64,000 bases of DNA from Corynebacterium ciconiae DSM 44920 (GCF_030440575.1 NZ_CP047189.1:1860001-1924000); one strand, 5' to 3'; shown: positions 1-9,283, counted from the first letter of the stretch. Translations and numbers: made by a program. The notes: generated by a model from the letters alone, not told the origin.

Positions 1-251
1 AGGTAGCCGAGCGGCTCGTTGCTAAAGAGGATCGTCGCAAACGCAACAACCAAACAGAGTGCGAGCACAATCACGTTGGCGATTACCGAGGCGCCACCGA
101 AGCGGAGCACACGTGACTTCCATGTCACTGGGGCGGGCGCCTGATCGGCTGCGCGCTGCCGGCGCTCGGCGGTTGTGGCCGTGACCTTGACACGCCTCGA
201 TTGTCGCGTTTTCCTCGAGGAATGGCTCTGGGGCGACGTCGTTTTACTCAC
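1..251 (-). CDS. PerM-like (DUF6350) integral membrane protein, N-terminal part
   Basis: Partial gene running off the left edge. Reading leftward from a GTG at 251 gives 83 codons: a basic, Ser/Thr/Arg-rich cytoplasmic tail (starts MSKTTSPQSHSS) of about 50 residues, then a strongly hydrophobic stretch (ANVIVLALCLVVAFATIL) that looks like a first membrane helix. The family call rests mainly on synteny: in M. tuberculosis and C. glutamicum a polytopic protein (PerM/Rv0955 type, DUF6350) lies beside the M23 peptidase/uvrD/chorismate mutase block, next to purN. The visible piece has no diagnostic motif, so it could be another membrane protein. No clear ribosome binding site precedes the GTG. Confidence 0.5.
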   Translation of the reverse strand, partial: MSKTTSPQSHSSRKTRQSRRVKVTATTAERRQRAADQAPAPVTWKSRVLRFGGASVIANVIVLALCLVVAFATILFSNEPLGY

Positions 252-412
252 ACGCCTACTCTGCCACGAATCACTCAACGATAGGTCAAGCGACACTAGG
301 GTGACGCCCACCCCCTCACGGGTGATGAGGGCAGCCTCACAGCTGTAACGCTCGCACCCGTTGTCACGTATAGAAACATTTTTCACAACACTGATGATTG
401 TGCTTGACCGAT

Positions 413-435
413 TCGTTATAAAAGGCTAGCGTTAC
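413..435 (+). promoter_or_regulatory. Promoter-like element shared with rpf1
   Basis: TCGTTATAAA (413-422) followed by GTTAC (431-435). The same ten bases and GTTAC occur upstream of rpf1 at 56318-56334. Both genes encode secreted cell wall hydrolases, so a common promoter or regulator is inferred; the regulator is not identified here. Confidence 0.4.
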
Positions 436-501
436 TACCTGTTGATAACGGGATGGTTACATTTTTCGAAAGCTTCCAAGGATCTAACGGTTCCGTAACG
501 T

Positions 502-532
502 CTGGGTGCTCGCAGCATCTGTGAGCGCCCAG
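502..532 (+). other. Imperfect hairpin in the M23 leader
   Basis: Arms CTGGGTGCTC (502-511) and GAGCGCCCAG (523-532) pair with one G-U type mismatch around an 11-nt loop. It would lie in the 5' untranslated region about 65 nt before the start codon. Function unknown. Confidence 0.35.
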
Positions 533-598
533 TAGGCGTGTAGAAGAACCAGATCCGTAAGTTTCTCGAAACTCCAGTTAGGCACAGAAAGAGGGCTC

Positions 599-1315
599 AT
601 GCAGACTCAGACTCGGGCACATGCCAAGCACCGCTCCACTGCGATGAGCGCGACCGCTAAGGGCCGCGTTGCTGCAGTGGCGTTTGCTACTGGCGCTGTT
701 TCCGTTGCGGGAGCTGGCGGCGCTGCCGTCGCTGCCACCACCGCTGATTCTCAGCCTGAGTCCGCTAATTTCGAGCTGGCCGCTGATCCGGCCACCGCTC
801 TGCCTGACGCTCAGCCGCAGATCCTCGCCATCGCCGAGTACAAGCCGGTAGAGGATCTGAGCAACCAGGTGCAGACCGCCCTGAAGTTCACCAAGGATCG
901 TCTCGCCGCCGATGCCGCGGCCCGCGCTCCGAAGGCAGCCAAGCCCGCCGAAGGCGCTTTCACCTCCCCCTTCGGCCCCCGCTGGGGCACGATGCACAAC
1001 GGCATCGATATTGCCAACGCCGTGGGCACCTCCATCGTCTCCGTGCTGGATGGCACCGTGATCGATGCCGGTCCGGCCTCCGGCTTCGGTAACTGGGTGC
1101 GCGTGCTGCACGACGATGGCACCATCACCGTCTACGGCCACATGGAGACCGTTGAGGTCGCCGTGGGTCAGAAGGTCACCGCCGGCCAGCGTATCGCCGG
1201 CATGGGCTCGCGTGGTTTCTCCACCGGCTCCCACCTGCACTTCGAAGTTCACCCGGGCGGCGGCGGACCCATCGATCCCGTGCCGTGGCTGTCCAACTTG
1301 GGCATCAACGTCTAA
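599..1315 (+). CDS. Secreted M23 family metallopeptidase
   Basis: Predicted peptidoglycan endopeptidase of the lysostaphin/LytM type, acting in the cell wall. The 238-residue product has a basic N-terminus and an Ala/Val-rich segment ending near AVAATTADS (about residues 22-50), consistent with a signal peptide, a linker, then a C-terminal M23 domain from about residue 118. Zinc-site motifs are visible: HNGID (H-x3-D) and the HLHFEV box, with YGHM between them. GAGGG at about 590-594 serves as ribosome binding site for the ATG at 599. It corresponds by position to M. tuberculosis Rv0950c and the C. glutamicum peptidase beside pcrA. All catalytic ligands needed for a LytM enzyme appear present, so activity is likely; bond specificity cannot be read from sequence. 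Confidence 0.9.
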   Translation: MQTQTRAHAKHRSTAMSATAKGRVAAVAFATGAVSVAGAGGAAVAATTADSQPESANFELAADPATALPDAQPQILAIAEYKPVEDLSNQVQTALKFTKDRLAADAAARAPKAAKPAEGAFTSPFGPRWGTMHNGIDIANAVGTSIVSVLDGTVIDAGPASGFGNWVRVLHDDGTITVYGHMETVEVAVGQKVTAGQRIAGMGSRGFSTGSHLHFEVHPGGGGPIDPVPWLSNLGINV

Positions 1316-1355
1316 GCAGGCCCCACCCCGAGCGCATAAGCTCAGCCATATTCAC

Positions 1356-1392
1356 AACCCGCAGCGTGTCACCACACCGCCGCGGGTTTTCT
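1356..1392 (+). terminator. Intrinsic terminator after the M23 gene
   Basis: Arms AACCCGC (1356-1362) and GCGGGTT (1382-1388) followed by TTTCTT, 40 nt after the stop codon. Confidence 0.55.
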
Positions 1393-1510
1393 TGTATGCA
1401 CCACTTCCCTGGAGAGTCTGCCCAGTGCGCCCTACACTGCAGAGAGCCAAGAAATAGAGGGCAGCAGGCAAGCTAGAGGCCCACTGCCCTTCAGAAGCCG
1501 CAGTAGCGGC

Positions 1511-4024
1511 CTAGAGCTTCTCCATGGGCACCCCGCCGAGCAGCATCAGGCGCACGGTGCCGCTAGAGCCGAAGTCAATAGTGGCGGTTGCCCGCACCCC
1601 CACTCCTTCCACGGCAACCACGGTGCCAAGGCCATACTTGTCGTGATTCACTCGGTCACCGGCGCTCAGAGACAGGTTCTTATTCAGGTGCCGCTTCGGG
1701 GTGGGAGTACTCGGGCGCGATTGAGACTGCTGCGGCGCGCCATACCTGGTGCTCGAAGCGCGGCCAGGCCCAGAGCTATAAGAGGCCCCATAGCCGGAAT
1801 CCGACCATCCGCCGGATCCCATGCCCGAGCCCGCACCCCACGCCGATTGTGGCTGAGGCTCTTCTCTCTCCCAGTGGATCAACTCGGAGGGGATCTCGTT
1901 GAGAAAGCGCGAAGGCGGGTTATTCATTGGCTTGCCCCACGCCGAACGCACCATGGCGCGGGTGATAAACAGCTGCCGCCGCGCTCGGGTGATTCCCACA
2001 TAGGCTAGGCGCCGCTCCTCGGCGAGCTCCGCCGGATCGCCGAGACTACGCATATGCGGGAATTGCCCATCCTCCCAACCGATAAGGAACACGGTGGGAA
2101 ACTCCAGTCCCTTCGCGGTGTGGAGGGTCATGAGCGTGACCACACCCTCATCCTCATCGGGCAGCTGATCTGCATCGGCCACCAGGGACACCCGCTCGAG
2201 GAAGGCTTGGAGGCTGCCCGGCGCGGGCTCGCCTTGCTCTACCTCGAGGGATCCGCCATCCATTTCTGCATAGGCTTTCTGGTTCATCACCTCAGAGGTG
2301 AACTCGCGGGCCACAGAGACCAGCTCATTGAGGTTGTCCAGCCTGGTGGCATCCTGGGGATCGTTGGACTTTTCTAGTTGGTGCTTATAGCCCGTGGCGT
2401 CGAGAACATCGGAAATGATGTCTCCGATTGCCGGGATCTCGTCCTCGGCCGTGATTTCTGCCATGCGGGCGCGCAGCCCGTCCATCATCTCGTTATAGCG
2501 GGCGATAGCATTGCGGCCGCGCCCGCCGAGGAGATCTACTGTGCCCTCGCCGGCGTCGATAAGCGCCTGCGAAAAGGGAATCTGGTTATTGGACGCGTGA
2601 AGATCCACAAAAGCCACGGCCCGATCGCCGATGCCACGGCGCGGGGTATTGATGATGCGGCGAATGGAGACATCATCATCGGGGTTATCCAATACTCGCA
2701 GATAAGCCACAATATCGCGGATCTCTTTGCGCTCGTAGAAGCGAGTACCGCCCACCACTCGGTAGGTGATGCCGCAGCGCATGAACGCATCCTCCAGTGC
2801 GCGGGAGGAGTTATTGGTGCGATACATTACCGCCACCTCATCGGCGCTGTGGCCTTCATCGAGCAGCCGGTTGATTTCGGAGGCGATATAGGAGGCCTCG
2901 TCGTGCTCATTATCCGCCACATAGCCGGTGATCTTCGGCCCACTGCCCTCTGAGGTCCAGAGTTTTTTCTCGCGGCGGCCCTCATTCTGCGCGATCACCG
3001 CATTAGCTGCACTGAGAATGTTTTGGGTGGAGCGATAGTTTTGCTCCAGCACAACGGTACGGGCCTGGGGGAAGTCGCGCTCGAACTCCTCGATATTGCG
3101 AATGGTGGCGCCGCGGAACGCATAGATCGACTGATCGGCATCACCGACCACACACAGCTCGGAAGGATGCTCGGTGTCTGCCCCTACCAGCTGCGCCACC
3201 AACACGTACTGGGCGTGGTTCGTATCCTGATACTCGTCTACCAAGACGTGGCGGAAACGGGAACGATAGTGCTGCGCCACCTCGGGATGGTTACGCAAAA
3301 TAGCCACCATCTCGAAAATGAGGTCATCGAAATCTACCGCGTTGGCCTGGCGCAGCCGGCGGTTGTATTCCCGATACACCGCGGAATGGGTTTCTTCATA
3401 AGGGTTGTGCGTGCGCTCTGCATCGGCTGCCGCTTGATCAGGGCGCACCAGCTCGTTTTTCCACTGCGAGATCGCATTAGCCACCTGCCTCGGCGGGAAA
3501 CGCTTCGCGTCGAGCTGCATATCCTTCGCCACCAAGCCGATGAGCCGGCGAGAATCATCAGCATCATAAATAGTGAAATTGGAATTCAGCCCGGGTACCA
3601 GATGCGCATTCTGGCGCAGCATGCGCACGCAGGTGGAGTGGAAAGTAGACACCCACATTTGCTGCGCGGCTGGGCCCACCAGATCCAATACTCGCTCGCG
3701 CATCTCGGCGGCGGCCTTATTAGTAAAGGTAATAGCCAGCACCTGCCACGGAGCAACACCGCGCTCGGCCAACAAATAAGCGATGCGGCGGGTGAGCACG
3801 GCGGTCTTGCCAGAGCCCGCACCGGCCACAATCAACAGTGGCGATCCGCTGTGCAGCACTGCCTCACGCTGCTGCGGATTCAGCCCCTGAACAATCGCCT
3901 CCGACCGCGCCTGCGGCGCATCAGATGCGGCCCGCCCAGCGGCTGGGCTCATGGATGCCAGCCGGGCAGAGGGGGAAAAAGAAGAGGACTGAGAGCTACG
4001 CGGACTAAAGGGAGAATTCGACAT
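1511..4024 (-). CDS. pcrA: ATP-dependent DNA helicase PcrA/UvrD1
   Basis: Superfamily 1A 3'-5' DNA helicase acting in nucleotide excision repair, replication-fork maintenance and transcription-coupled repair. The 837-residue product carries the canonical motifs: Walker A GAGSGKT at about 68-74, VDEYQDTN (motif II), GDADQSIYAFRGA (III), QNYRST (IV), TLHTAKGLEFPTVFLIGWE (V) and RRLAYVGITRAR (VI). The C-terminal ~55 residues (AGDRVNHDKYGLGTVVAVEG) form the Tudor-like domain used by PcrA to contact RNA polymerase. The first 45 residues are Ser-rich and probably disordered. I chose the ATG at 4024 (MSNSPFSPRS), preceded by AGAAG; the frame stays open another 28 codons but that extension is unlike a protein. 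It is divergent from csm, as in C. glutamicum and M. tuberculosis. Confidence 0.96.
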   Translation of the reverse strand: MSNSPFSPRSSQSSSFSPSARLASMSPAAGRAASDAPQARSEAIVQGLNPQQREAVLHSGSPLLIVAGAGSGKTAVLTRRIAYLLAERGVAPWQVLAITFTNKAAAEMRERVLDLVGPAAQQMWVSTFHSTCVRMLRQNAHLVPGLNSNFTIYDADDSRRLIGLVAKDMQLDAKRFPPRQVANAISQWKNELVRPDQAAADAERTHNPYEETHSAVYREYNRRLRQANAVDFDDLIFEMVAILRNHPEVAQHYRSRFRHVLVDEYQDTNHAQYVLVAQLVGADTEHPSELCVVGDADQSIYAFRGATIRNIEEFERDFPQARTVVLEQNYRSTQNILSAANAVIAQNEGRREKKLWTSEGSGPKITGYVADNEHDEASYIASEINRLLDEGHSADEVAVMYRTNNSSRALEDAFMRCGITYRVVGGTRFYERKEIRDIVAYLRVLDNPDDDVSIRRIINTPRRGIGDRAVAFVDLHASNNQIPFSQALIDAGEGTVDLLGGRGRNAIARYNEMMDGLRARMAEITAEDEIPAIGDIISDVLDATGYKHQLEKSNDPQDATRLDNLNELVSVAREFTSEVMNQKAYAEMDGGSLEVEQGEPAPGSLQAFLERVSLVADADQLPDEDEGVVTLMTLHTAKGLEFPTVFLIGWEDGQFPHMRSLGDPAELAEERRLAYVGITRARRQLFITRAMVRSAWGKPMNNPPSRFLNEIPSELIHWEREEPQPQSAWGAGSGMGSGGWSDSGYGASYSSGPGRASSTRYGAPQQSQSRPSTPTPKRHLNKNLSLSAGDRVNHDKYGLGTVVAVEGVGVRATATIDFGSSGTVRLMLLGGVPMEKL

Positions 4025-4157
4025 AGTGTCTTCTAACCTACTCGTTGCCTCGGACACCGCTATGCGAACATCCCCACCGCCTCTAGCCGCCGAGTGTTTA
4101 TGCCGCATTGTCCCAGCACATACCGGCTAGTGCTGGGCGCTGTGGCACAATACTGCT

Positions 4158-4457
4158 ATGAGTTCTGCTGAAGATTTTGAAATCCGTATGCCCTCGGGCA
4201 CTGATGATCCGCTCTCCGATGCCGAGATCCAGCAGTATCGCAAGGAAATCGACCGCCTCGACAAGGTCATTATCGAATCCATCCAGCGCCGCACCGCCAT
4301 CTCCCAAGCCATCGGCAAGACACGGATGGGATCCGGCGGCACCCGGTTGGTGCACACCCGCGAAGTGGCCATCATCAACCAGTTCCGCGAGCAGCTCGGC
4401 GAAGAAGGACCCCAACTCGCCGGCATTCTGCTGCGCCTCGGCCGCGGCAAACTCTAG
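4158..4457 (+). CDS. csm: Chorismate mutase (AroQ-delta, intracellular)
   Basis: Converts chorismate to prephenate, the first committed step to Phe and Tyr. The 99-residue all-helical protein has the AroQ pattern: the helix-1 segment EIDRLDKVIIESIQRRTAIS (R of RLD and the RR pair are typical active-site positions), the loop GSGGTRLVHTREVAII, and the conserved C-terminal RLGRGKL. In corynebacteria and mycobacteria such small mutases are weakly active alone and are activated by docking the C-terminus onto DAHP synthase; the intact RLGRGKL tail fits that mode. No signal peptide, so this is the cytoplasmic type. No clear Shine-Dalgarno sequence. Single-gene unit closed by a strong hairpin. Confidence 0.95.
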   Translation: MSSAEDFEIRMPSGTDDPLSDAEIQQYRKEIDRLDKVIIESIQRRTAISQAIGKTRMGSGGTRLVHTREVAIINQFREQLGEEGPQLAGILLRLGRGKL

Positions 4458-4546
4458 CGCGACGCACTCAAACGCGGCACACTCGAACTCGGCCAAATCA
4501 AAGGCGGCGGCGCAGGCGCTAAGCCCCGCTGGGATACAAGACGAAA

Positions 4547-4590
4547 GGCGGGCATCCACACCACCAGTGCGTGATGTGGATGCCCGCCCC
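4547..4590. terminator. Bidirectional terminator between csm and gabD
   Basis: Perfect 14-bp arms (4547-4560 and 4575-4588) around a 14-nt loop, between the convergent csm and gabD genes. Confidence 0.8.
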
Positions 4591-4613
4591 TATTTAGCCC
4601 CTCAGCTCTGGCT

Positions 4614-6095
4614 CTACAGGCGCGCCTCCGGCAGTGCCATGAGCTTGGTTTCGAGATATTCATTGATTCCTTCGAAACCGCCTTCGCGGCCCACACCGGA
4701 CTGCTTGACTCCGCCGAAGGGGGCGGAAGGATCAGAGATCGCGCCCTTGTTAATGGCCACCATGCCCACCTGCATTGCCTCGCCCGCGCCGAGGGCACGC
4801 TCGAGGTTCTCAGAGAAGACATAGCCGGCGAGTCCGAAGATGGTGTCGTTGCCAAAATCGATGGCGTCCTGATCCGAGCTCGCCTTGTAGATCGCCACCA
4901 CAGGGCCGAAGATTTCCTCGGTGGCCATGCGCGCCGAACGCGGCACATCGGCCAGCACCGTGGGCGGGAAGTAGGAGCCCTTCTCTTGCAGCTCCTCCTC
5001 GAGCTCATAGACGCTGCCCCCGGCCAGTACACGCGCGCCTTGGGCGATGGCGTCATTGACCAGCTCCGAAACGGTCTCCACCTGATCGTCTCCAGACAGC
5101 GGGCCCACGGTCACACCCTCATCGGTGCCGCGTCCCACGGTGTAGGTGCCCATCAGCTCGGTTACGCGCTCGCAGAAGGCGTCGTAAAGCTTCTCGTGCA
5201 CAATGAAACGGTTGGCGGCGATGCACACCTGGCCGGCACCGCGCATCTTCGCTACCTTCACGGCCTCGACGGCCTTGTCGAGGTCGGCGTCCTCCAAGAC
5301 GATAAACGGCGCGTTGCCGCCCAGCTCGAGGCTGGTGCCCAGGGAGTGCTCAGCGGCGGTGGCGTGCAGCGATTGGCCCACCTCGGTCGAGCCAGTAAAG
5401 GTGAACTTGCGCAGGCGCGAATCCTCCAGCAGCGAGGACGCCGCAGAACCCGAGCCGGGGATAATGTTGACCACGCCATCCGGCAGGCCCGCCTCCTTGA
5501 GCACGCGGGCTAGATACAGCATGGTCAACGGCGTCTTCGAGGCCGGCTTGAGCACCATCGTGCACCCGGAGGCCAGCGCAGGCCCCATCTTGCGGGTGCC
5601 CATCGACAGCGGGAAATTCCACGGGGTGATCGCCAGTACCGGCCCCACGGGCTGTTGGGTAGTTACTACTCGCCCACCGCCGGCGGGAGTGATGCGGTAA
5701 TCGCCGGTGATGCGCACCGCTTCCTCGGCGAACCAGCGGAAGAACTCGGCACCGTAGGTGACCTCGCCGCGCGAATCCGGCAGGGCACGCCCCAGCTCGG
5801 CGGACATGATGTAGGCCAGCTCTTCGCCCCGCTCGCTAAGCAACTCGAAGGCGCGGCGCAGAATCTCGGCGCGCTCGCGCGGGGCGGTAGCCGCCCACTC
5901 CTGCTGCACGGCGCAGGCAGCATCCAAGGCCTTGGTGGCATCTTCTGTGCCCGCCTTCGCCACGGTGGCCAACACGCTTCCATCGGAGGGGTTTTCTACC
6001 TCAAAGGTCTCGCCAGAGACGGCATCAACAAACTCGCCATTAATAAACAGCTGGGTGGGACAATCGGAGATGACTGCATCTAGATCAATACTCAT
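4614..6095 (-). CDS. gabD: Succinate-semialdehyde dehydrogenase [NAD(P)+]
   Basis: Aldehyde dehydrogenase superfamily enzyme oxidising succinate semialdehyde to succinate. The 493-residue product has ITPWNFP (N160), the catalytic glutamate in SLELGGNAPF (E257), the catalytic cysteine in GAGQVCIAANRF (C291), EEIFGPVV and the C-terminal GGVKQSGVGREGG. The segment MSAELGRALPDSRGEV then FFRWFAEE matches the SSADH subgroup better than betaine or phenylacetaldehyde dehydrogenases. Start taken at the ATG at 6095 (MSIDLDAVIS); the frame is open upstream with GTG codons just before, so a slightly longer protein is possible. No gabT or gabP neighbour is present, so the physiological substrate is inferred only from the subgroup. 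Confidence 0.88.
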   Translation of the reverse strand: MSIDLDAVISDCPTQLFINGEFVDAVSGETFEVENPSDGSVLATVAKAGTEDATKALDAACAVQQEWAATAPRERAEILRRAFELLSERGEELAYIMSAELGRALPDSRGEVTYGAEFFRWFAEEAVRITGDYRITPAGGGRVVTTQQPVGPVLAITPWNFPLSMGTRKMGPALASGCTMVLKPASKTPLTMLYLARVLKEAGLPDGVVNIIPGSGSAASSLLEDSRLRKFTFTGSTEVGQSLHATAAEHSLGTSLELGGNAPFIVLEDADLDKAVEAVKVAKMRGAGQVCIAANRFIVHEKLYDAFCERVTELMGTYTVGRGTDEGVTVGPLSGDDQVETVSELVNDAIAQGARVLAGGSVYELEEELQEKGSYFPPTVLADVPRSARMATEEIFGPVVAIYKASSDQDAIDFGNDTIFGLAGYVFSENLERALGAGEAMQVGMVAINKGAISDPSAPFGGVKQSGVGREGGFEGINEYLETKLMALPEARL

Positions 6096-6324
6096 AGGCA
6101 CCACTATGCCCCCGCACCGATACAAGCGCCACCACCTTTCACGCCGGCCGGCTGTGTAAGAAGCATCCCACCCACAGCTCGCCGCAGACTGATTGCCAGT
6201 GAACGCGGCTGAACGAAGCGCCGCCCAAGCCGAGCAGGCCAGCGAGTAGCCAAGTGAATCCGCACGTGCCGGCAACCCCCGTTGAGAGGCGATCCCGCCT
6301 GCTCAGCCCAGCACAGCGCGGTGT

Positions 6325-6330
6325 TATCCT
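6325..6330 (+). promoter_or_regulatory. -10 box TATCCT, leaderless fruA-type gene
   Basis: TATCCT ends 7 nt before the ATG at 6338, so transcription would start at or next to the start codon. Confidence 0.5.
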
Positions 6331-6337
6331 ACGTCCT

Positions 6338-8407
6338 ATGAGAGATGCACGCGACATGGACGCACCACGAGTGCTAGCCATCACAGCCTGCCCCACCGGA
6401 ATCGCCCACACCTACATGGCCGCCGAGAATCTCGAGGCAGCCGCAAAGGACATGGGCATCGAGCTGCGTGTGGAAACACACGGCTCAGTCGGGGTCGAGG
6501 ACACCTTCACCACCGAAGAGATCGCCGCCGCCGATGCGGTCCTCATCTCGGCAGACACCGTCATTGACAAGGGCCGCTTCGAAGGAAAGAAACTCCTCAG
6601 CACCTCTGTCGATGCCGCCATCAAAGATCCCGCCGGGGTACTCGAGCGCGCCCAGTCTGCCAGTGTCTTTACCGGTAGTGGCCAGCACGAGCACAGTGAT
6701 AGCACCCCGAACAATGAACCGCTTCGACGCCAGCTGTATCAGGCACTGATGAACGGCGTATCGCACATGGTGCCCTTCGTGGTCACCGGTGGTCTGCTCA
6801 TCGCGGTCTCGCTGTCGCTTGGCGGCGAGCCCACGCCCGAAGGTCTCGCCATCCCCGAGGATTCCTTCTGGTTCATGCTCAGCTCAATCGGCGCCCTCGC
6901 CTTCAGCCTGATGGTGCCGGTGCTCTCCGCCTATATTGCCTCCGGTATCGCTGGACGGCCCGGGTTGGCTCCAGGTTTTGTCACCGGCATGATCGCCGTC
7001 ACCGGCTCGCTGTATAACTCCGACGCGGGTGCCGGATTCATCGGCGGCATCATCACCGGCTTCCTCTCCGGATATGTGGCCTTGGCGATCAAGAAGATCC
7101 CCGTGGGTAAATACTTGGCTGCCATCATGCCGGTGATCGTGATCCCGATCTTCACCACCCTGATCGTCGGCATGTTGTTCGTCTACGTTCTTGGCGGACC
7201 CATCTCGGCGCTCTTCGAGGCCCTCTCCCACTGGTTGTCTTCCCTTGATGGCGCCTCTGTCATTGTGCTCGGCGCCATCTTGGGTGCCATGATCGCCTTC
7301 GATATGGGCGGGCCCTTTAATAAAACAGCTTTCCTCTTCGGCGGTGGCATGATCGCCAGCGGTAACGCCGCCCCCATGGGGATGGTGGCTGCGGCGATCG
7401 CCGTGCCGCCTCTGGCCGTAGGTGTGGCCACTCTGATTCGCCGCAGCTGGTTCACCGGCACCGAACGCGACTCGGGTATTGCCGCGCTATTCATGGGCTT
7501 TTTCGGCATCACCGAAGGCGCGATCCCGCTGGCGGCGGCACGCCCCTTGCAGGTGATCCCCGCCAACGTGGCCGGTGGTGCTGTGGCCGGCGCCGTAGCC
7601 GGGTTGTTCAAGGTGGAAGACAACGTAATGCACGGTGGCCCGATCGTGGCCCTGCTCGGCGCGGTCGATAACACCCTCGGATTCTTCATCGCTCTTACCG
7701 CCGGCATCGCCGTCACCGCCGGGCTGTTGCTGGTGCTGGTGCGCATTTCTCGACGCCACCAGCCGGACACTTCCACCACCGGCGACGGCTCCCCTACTGC
7801 CGATGCACCCGCCACCCAGCCCGCCACGGTCGGCGCAGCCGCAACCACCGCAGCCGCAGCCACCGCAGCGCGCGCAGACGCCCCCAGTTCGGCTCCCGCA
7901 GCCGCACCGGCGCCCACCTCGCAGCGCCAGGACAATGACACCGCCGAGGCCGCTGAACTCATCACCACCGAGATGATTAGCCTTGATGATCTTTCCAGCG
8001 AAAGCACCCCGCGCGAGATCATTGGCGCCTTGGTGCATGCGGCCGCGGCCCAGGACCGAATCACCGATGAACAGCAGGTGGTTCAGGCGGCATTAGCCCG
8101 CGAGGCGCAGTCCACCACTGCTGTGGGACATCACGTGGCCATTCCCCACGCCCGCTGCACTGGTGTGGCTACAGCCAGCCTGGCGTTTGCCCGCCTGCCC
8201 GAGCCGGGTGTGGCATGGGATGAGGATCCGGACCACCGAAGCCGTCTCGTGTTTCTCATCGCCGCCCCGGATGATGCGGGCCAGCAACATCTGCGGATTT
8301 TGTCCAAGCTGGCGCGCGCCACGATGCGCGAGGATTTCCGCGCCCAGCTGCTTCACACCGACAGCTCAGAGGATGCAGTAGACATCATTCGCAGCGCCAT
8401 GCAGTAG
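6338..8407 (+). CDS. ptsF: PTS fructose-type transporter EIIBCA
   Basis: Membrane permease that imports and phosphorylates a sugar, most likely fructose to fructose-1-phosphate, with phosphate from HPr. The 689-residue product is a three-domain fusion: EIIB (about 10-105, phosphocysteine C18 in CPTGIAHTYM), EIIC (about 130-475, roughly ten membrane segments, FDMGGPFNKTAF and GITEGAIP motifs), a long Ala/Thr/Pro linker (about 475-550), then EIIA type 2 (about 555-689, VGHHVAIPHAR containing the phosphohistidine). The order is B-C-A, not the enterobacterial A-B-C. Length matches C. glutamicum PtsF (688). The genes usually beside it (fruR, fruK, ptsI, ptsH) are absent, so specificity is inferred. 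A -10 box 7 nt before ATG 6338 suggests a leaderless message; an in-frame ATG lies at 6356. Confidence 0.88.
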   Translation: MRDARDMDAPRVLAITACPTGIAHTYMAAENLEAAAKDMGIELRVETHGSVGVEDTFTTEEIAAADAVLISADTVIDKGRFEGKKLLSTSVDAAIKDPAGVLERAQSASVFTGSGQHEHSDSTPNNEPLRRQLYQALMNGVSHMVPFVVTGGLLIAVSLSLGGEPTPEGLAIPEDSFWFMLSSIGALAFSLMVPVLSAYIASGIAGRPGLAPGFVTGMIAVTGSLYNSDAGAGFIGGIITGFLSGYVALAIKKIPVGKYLAAIMPVIVIPIFTTLIVGMLFVYVLGGPISALFEALSHWLSSLDGASVIVLGAILGAMIAFDMGGPFNKTAFLFGGGMIASGNAAPMGMVAAAIAVPPLAVGVATLIRRSWFTGTERDSGIAALFMGFFGITEGAIPLAAARPLQVIPANVAGGAVAGAVAGLFKVEDNVMHGGPIVALLGAVDNTLGFFIALTAGIAVTAGLLLVLVRISRRHQPDTSTTGDGSPTADAPATQPATVGAAATTAAAATAARADAPSSAPAAAPAPTSQRQDNDTAEAAELITTEMISLDDLSSESTPREIIGALVHAAAAQDRITDEQQVVQAALAREAQSTTAVGHHVAIPHARCTGVATASLAFARLPEPGVAWDEDPDHRSRLVFLIAAPDDAGQQHLRILSKLARATMREDFRAQLLHTDSSEDAVDIIRSAMQ

Positions 8408-8435
8408 AGCACACGGTAGAGCACGCAGTAGCCCC

Positions 8436-8485
8436 ATCACCGGCGGATTAACGAGGATCCCTCTCGCCCGCCGGTGATGCGTGTT
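8436..8485 (+). terminator. Probable terminator after ptsF
   Basis: Perfect 11-bp arms ATCACCGGCGG (8436-8446) and CCGCCGGTGAT (8468-8478), then GCGTGTTT. Confidence 0.6.
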
Positions 8486-8557
8486 TCAAGATGGCGTCGA
8501 TAAGCCACCAGCCAACGATGGCCACCGGTATGCCGCAATTTCTGGGCACGTGTGCTT

Positions 8558-8563
8558 TAGACT
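8558..8563 (+). promoter_or_regulatory. -10 box TAGACT, leaderless DUF1707 gene
   Basis: TAGACT ends 6 nt before the ATG at 8570; no ribosome binding site is present. Confidence 0.55.
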
Positions 8564-8569
8564 CAGACT

Positions 8570-9283
8570 ATGACTCACGCCACTCCGTCTGATGGTCAAC
8601 CGCCACGGCTTCGCGCCAGTGACCACGATCGATCTCGCGTCCTCGACCACCTTGCCCAAGCCTATGCGGATGGGCGGCTGGACTATTCCGAGTTCGACGA
8701 GCGCTCCACACAAGCCTCAACCAGTCGTTTTATTGATGAGCTCGGCCCGCTCATCGCGGATTTAGGCGGCTACCACCAGCACGGCCTAGGCCCGCATCCT
8801 TCGCTCCAGCCGGCATCCAGCCCCGCTCACGAGGGTGCACCGGCCCGCCCGGCCGAGTCGGGAGATGCCGCACGGGCCGCGATGGACCGAGTGAATCAGC
8901 GCGTGATCGGCGGCACTGGGGCTGCACAGTCCTTTAGTTTGTGTGGCGCGAACTCCTTTTCCGGCGGGAGCACTCTCGCCTCCCAGCACGATACGGTGGT
9001 GGTGTTCAGCGGCAGCACCTTCGATCTGCGCTCTACCCCCTTGGTGTCTGCGCACACCACCATCACAGTAAATGTGATGTTCGGCGGCTGCGAGATCATC
9101 GTCCCCGAAGGCATGCGCGTGATTATGAACCCCACCACCGTGCTCGGGGACTGTTCGCTGAAGGTCAAGAATAAGGTCCAGATCAACCCTGCCACGCTTC
9201 CAGCCCATGCCCCCTCTGTGACCATCAACGGTTTCGTTCTCTGCGGCAGCTGCGAGGTAGTAGTCGCCCCAGATCGGCACTAG
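8570..9283 (+). CDS. DUF1707 domain protein with LiaF-like C-terminus
   Basis: 237-residue protein of unknown function. The N-terminus (about 14-66: [35 protein letters not shown]) is a DUF1707/SHOCT-like helical module, common in actinobacteria. Then comes a Pro/Ala-rich spacer, and from about residue 110 a beta-rich region ([41 protein letters not shown]) that resembles the cell-wall-active-antibiotic response (LiaF/VraT type) beta-helix domain. No membrane segments are evident, unlike full LiaF. The regular Gly/Val turns fit a right-handed beta solenoid. Monocistronic and probably leaderless. Role in envelope stress is only suggested by the domain. Confidence 0.75.
   Translation: MTHATPSDGQPPRLRASDHDRSRVLDHLAQAYADGRLDYSEFDERSTQASTSRFIDELGPLIADLGGYHQHGLGPHPSLQPASSPAHEGAPARPAESGDAARAAMDRVNQRVIGGTGAAQSFSLCGANSFSGGSTLASQHDTVVVFSGSTFDLRSTPLVSAHTTITVNVMFGGCEIIVPEGMRVIMNPTTVLGDCSLKVKNKVQINPATLPAHAPSVTINGFVLCGSCEVVVAPDRH

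Larger units (their letters stand above)
252..598. other. Divergent intergenic region, leader of the M23 peptidase gene
   Basis: About 350 bp between the leftward membrane protein and the rightward peptidase. It holds an AT-rich TCGTTATAAA element at 413-422 with GTTAC at 431-435, repeated GTTAC/GTAAC words, and an imperfect hairpin at 502-532. No ORF is convincing. I looked for a c-di-AMP riboswitch, common before actinobacterial cell wall hydrolases, and did not see its conserved core. Confidence 0.5.

Noticed and set aside
3023..4036. 337-codon open frame antisense to pcrA
   Set aside because: Shadow of the helicase motifs on the other strand.
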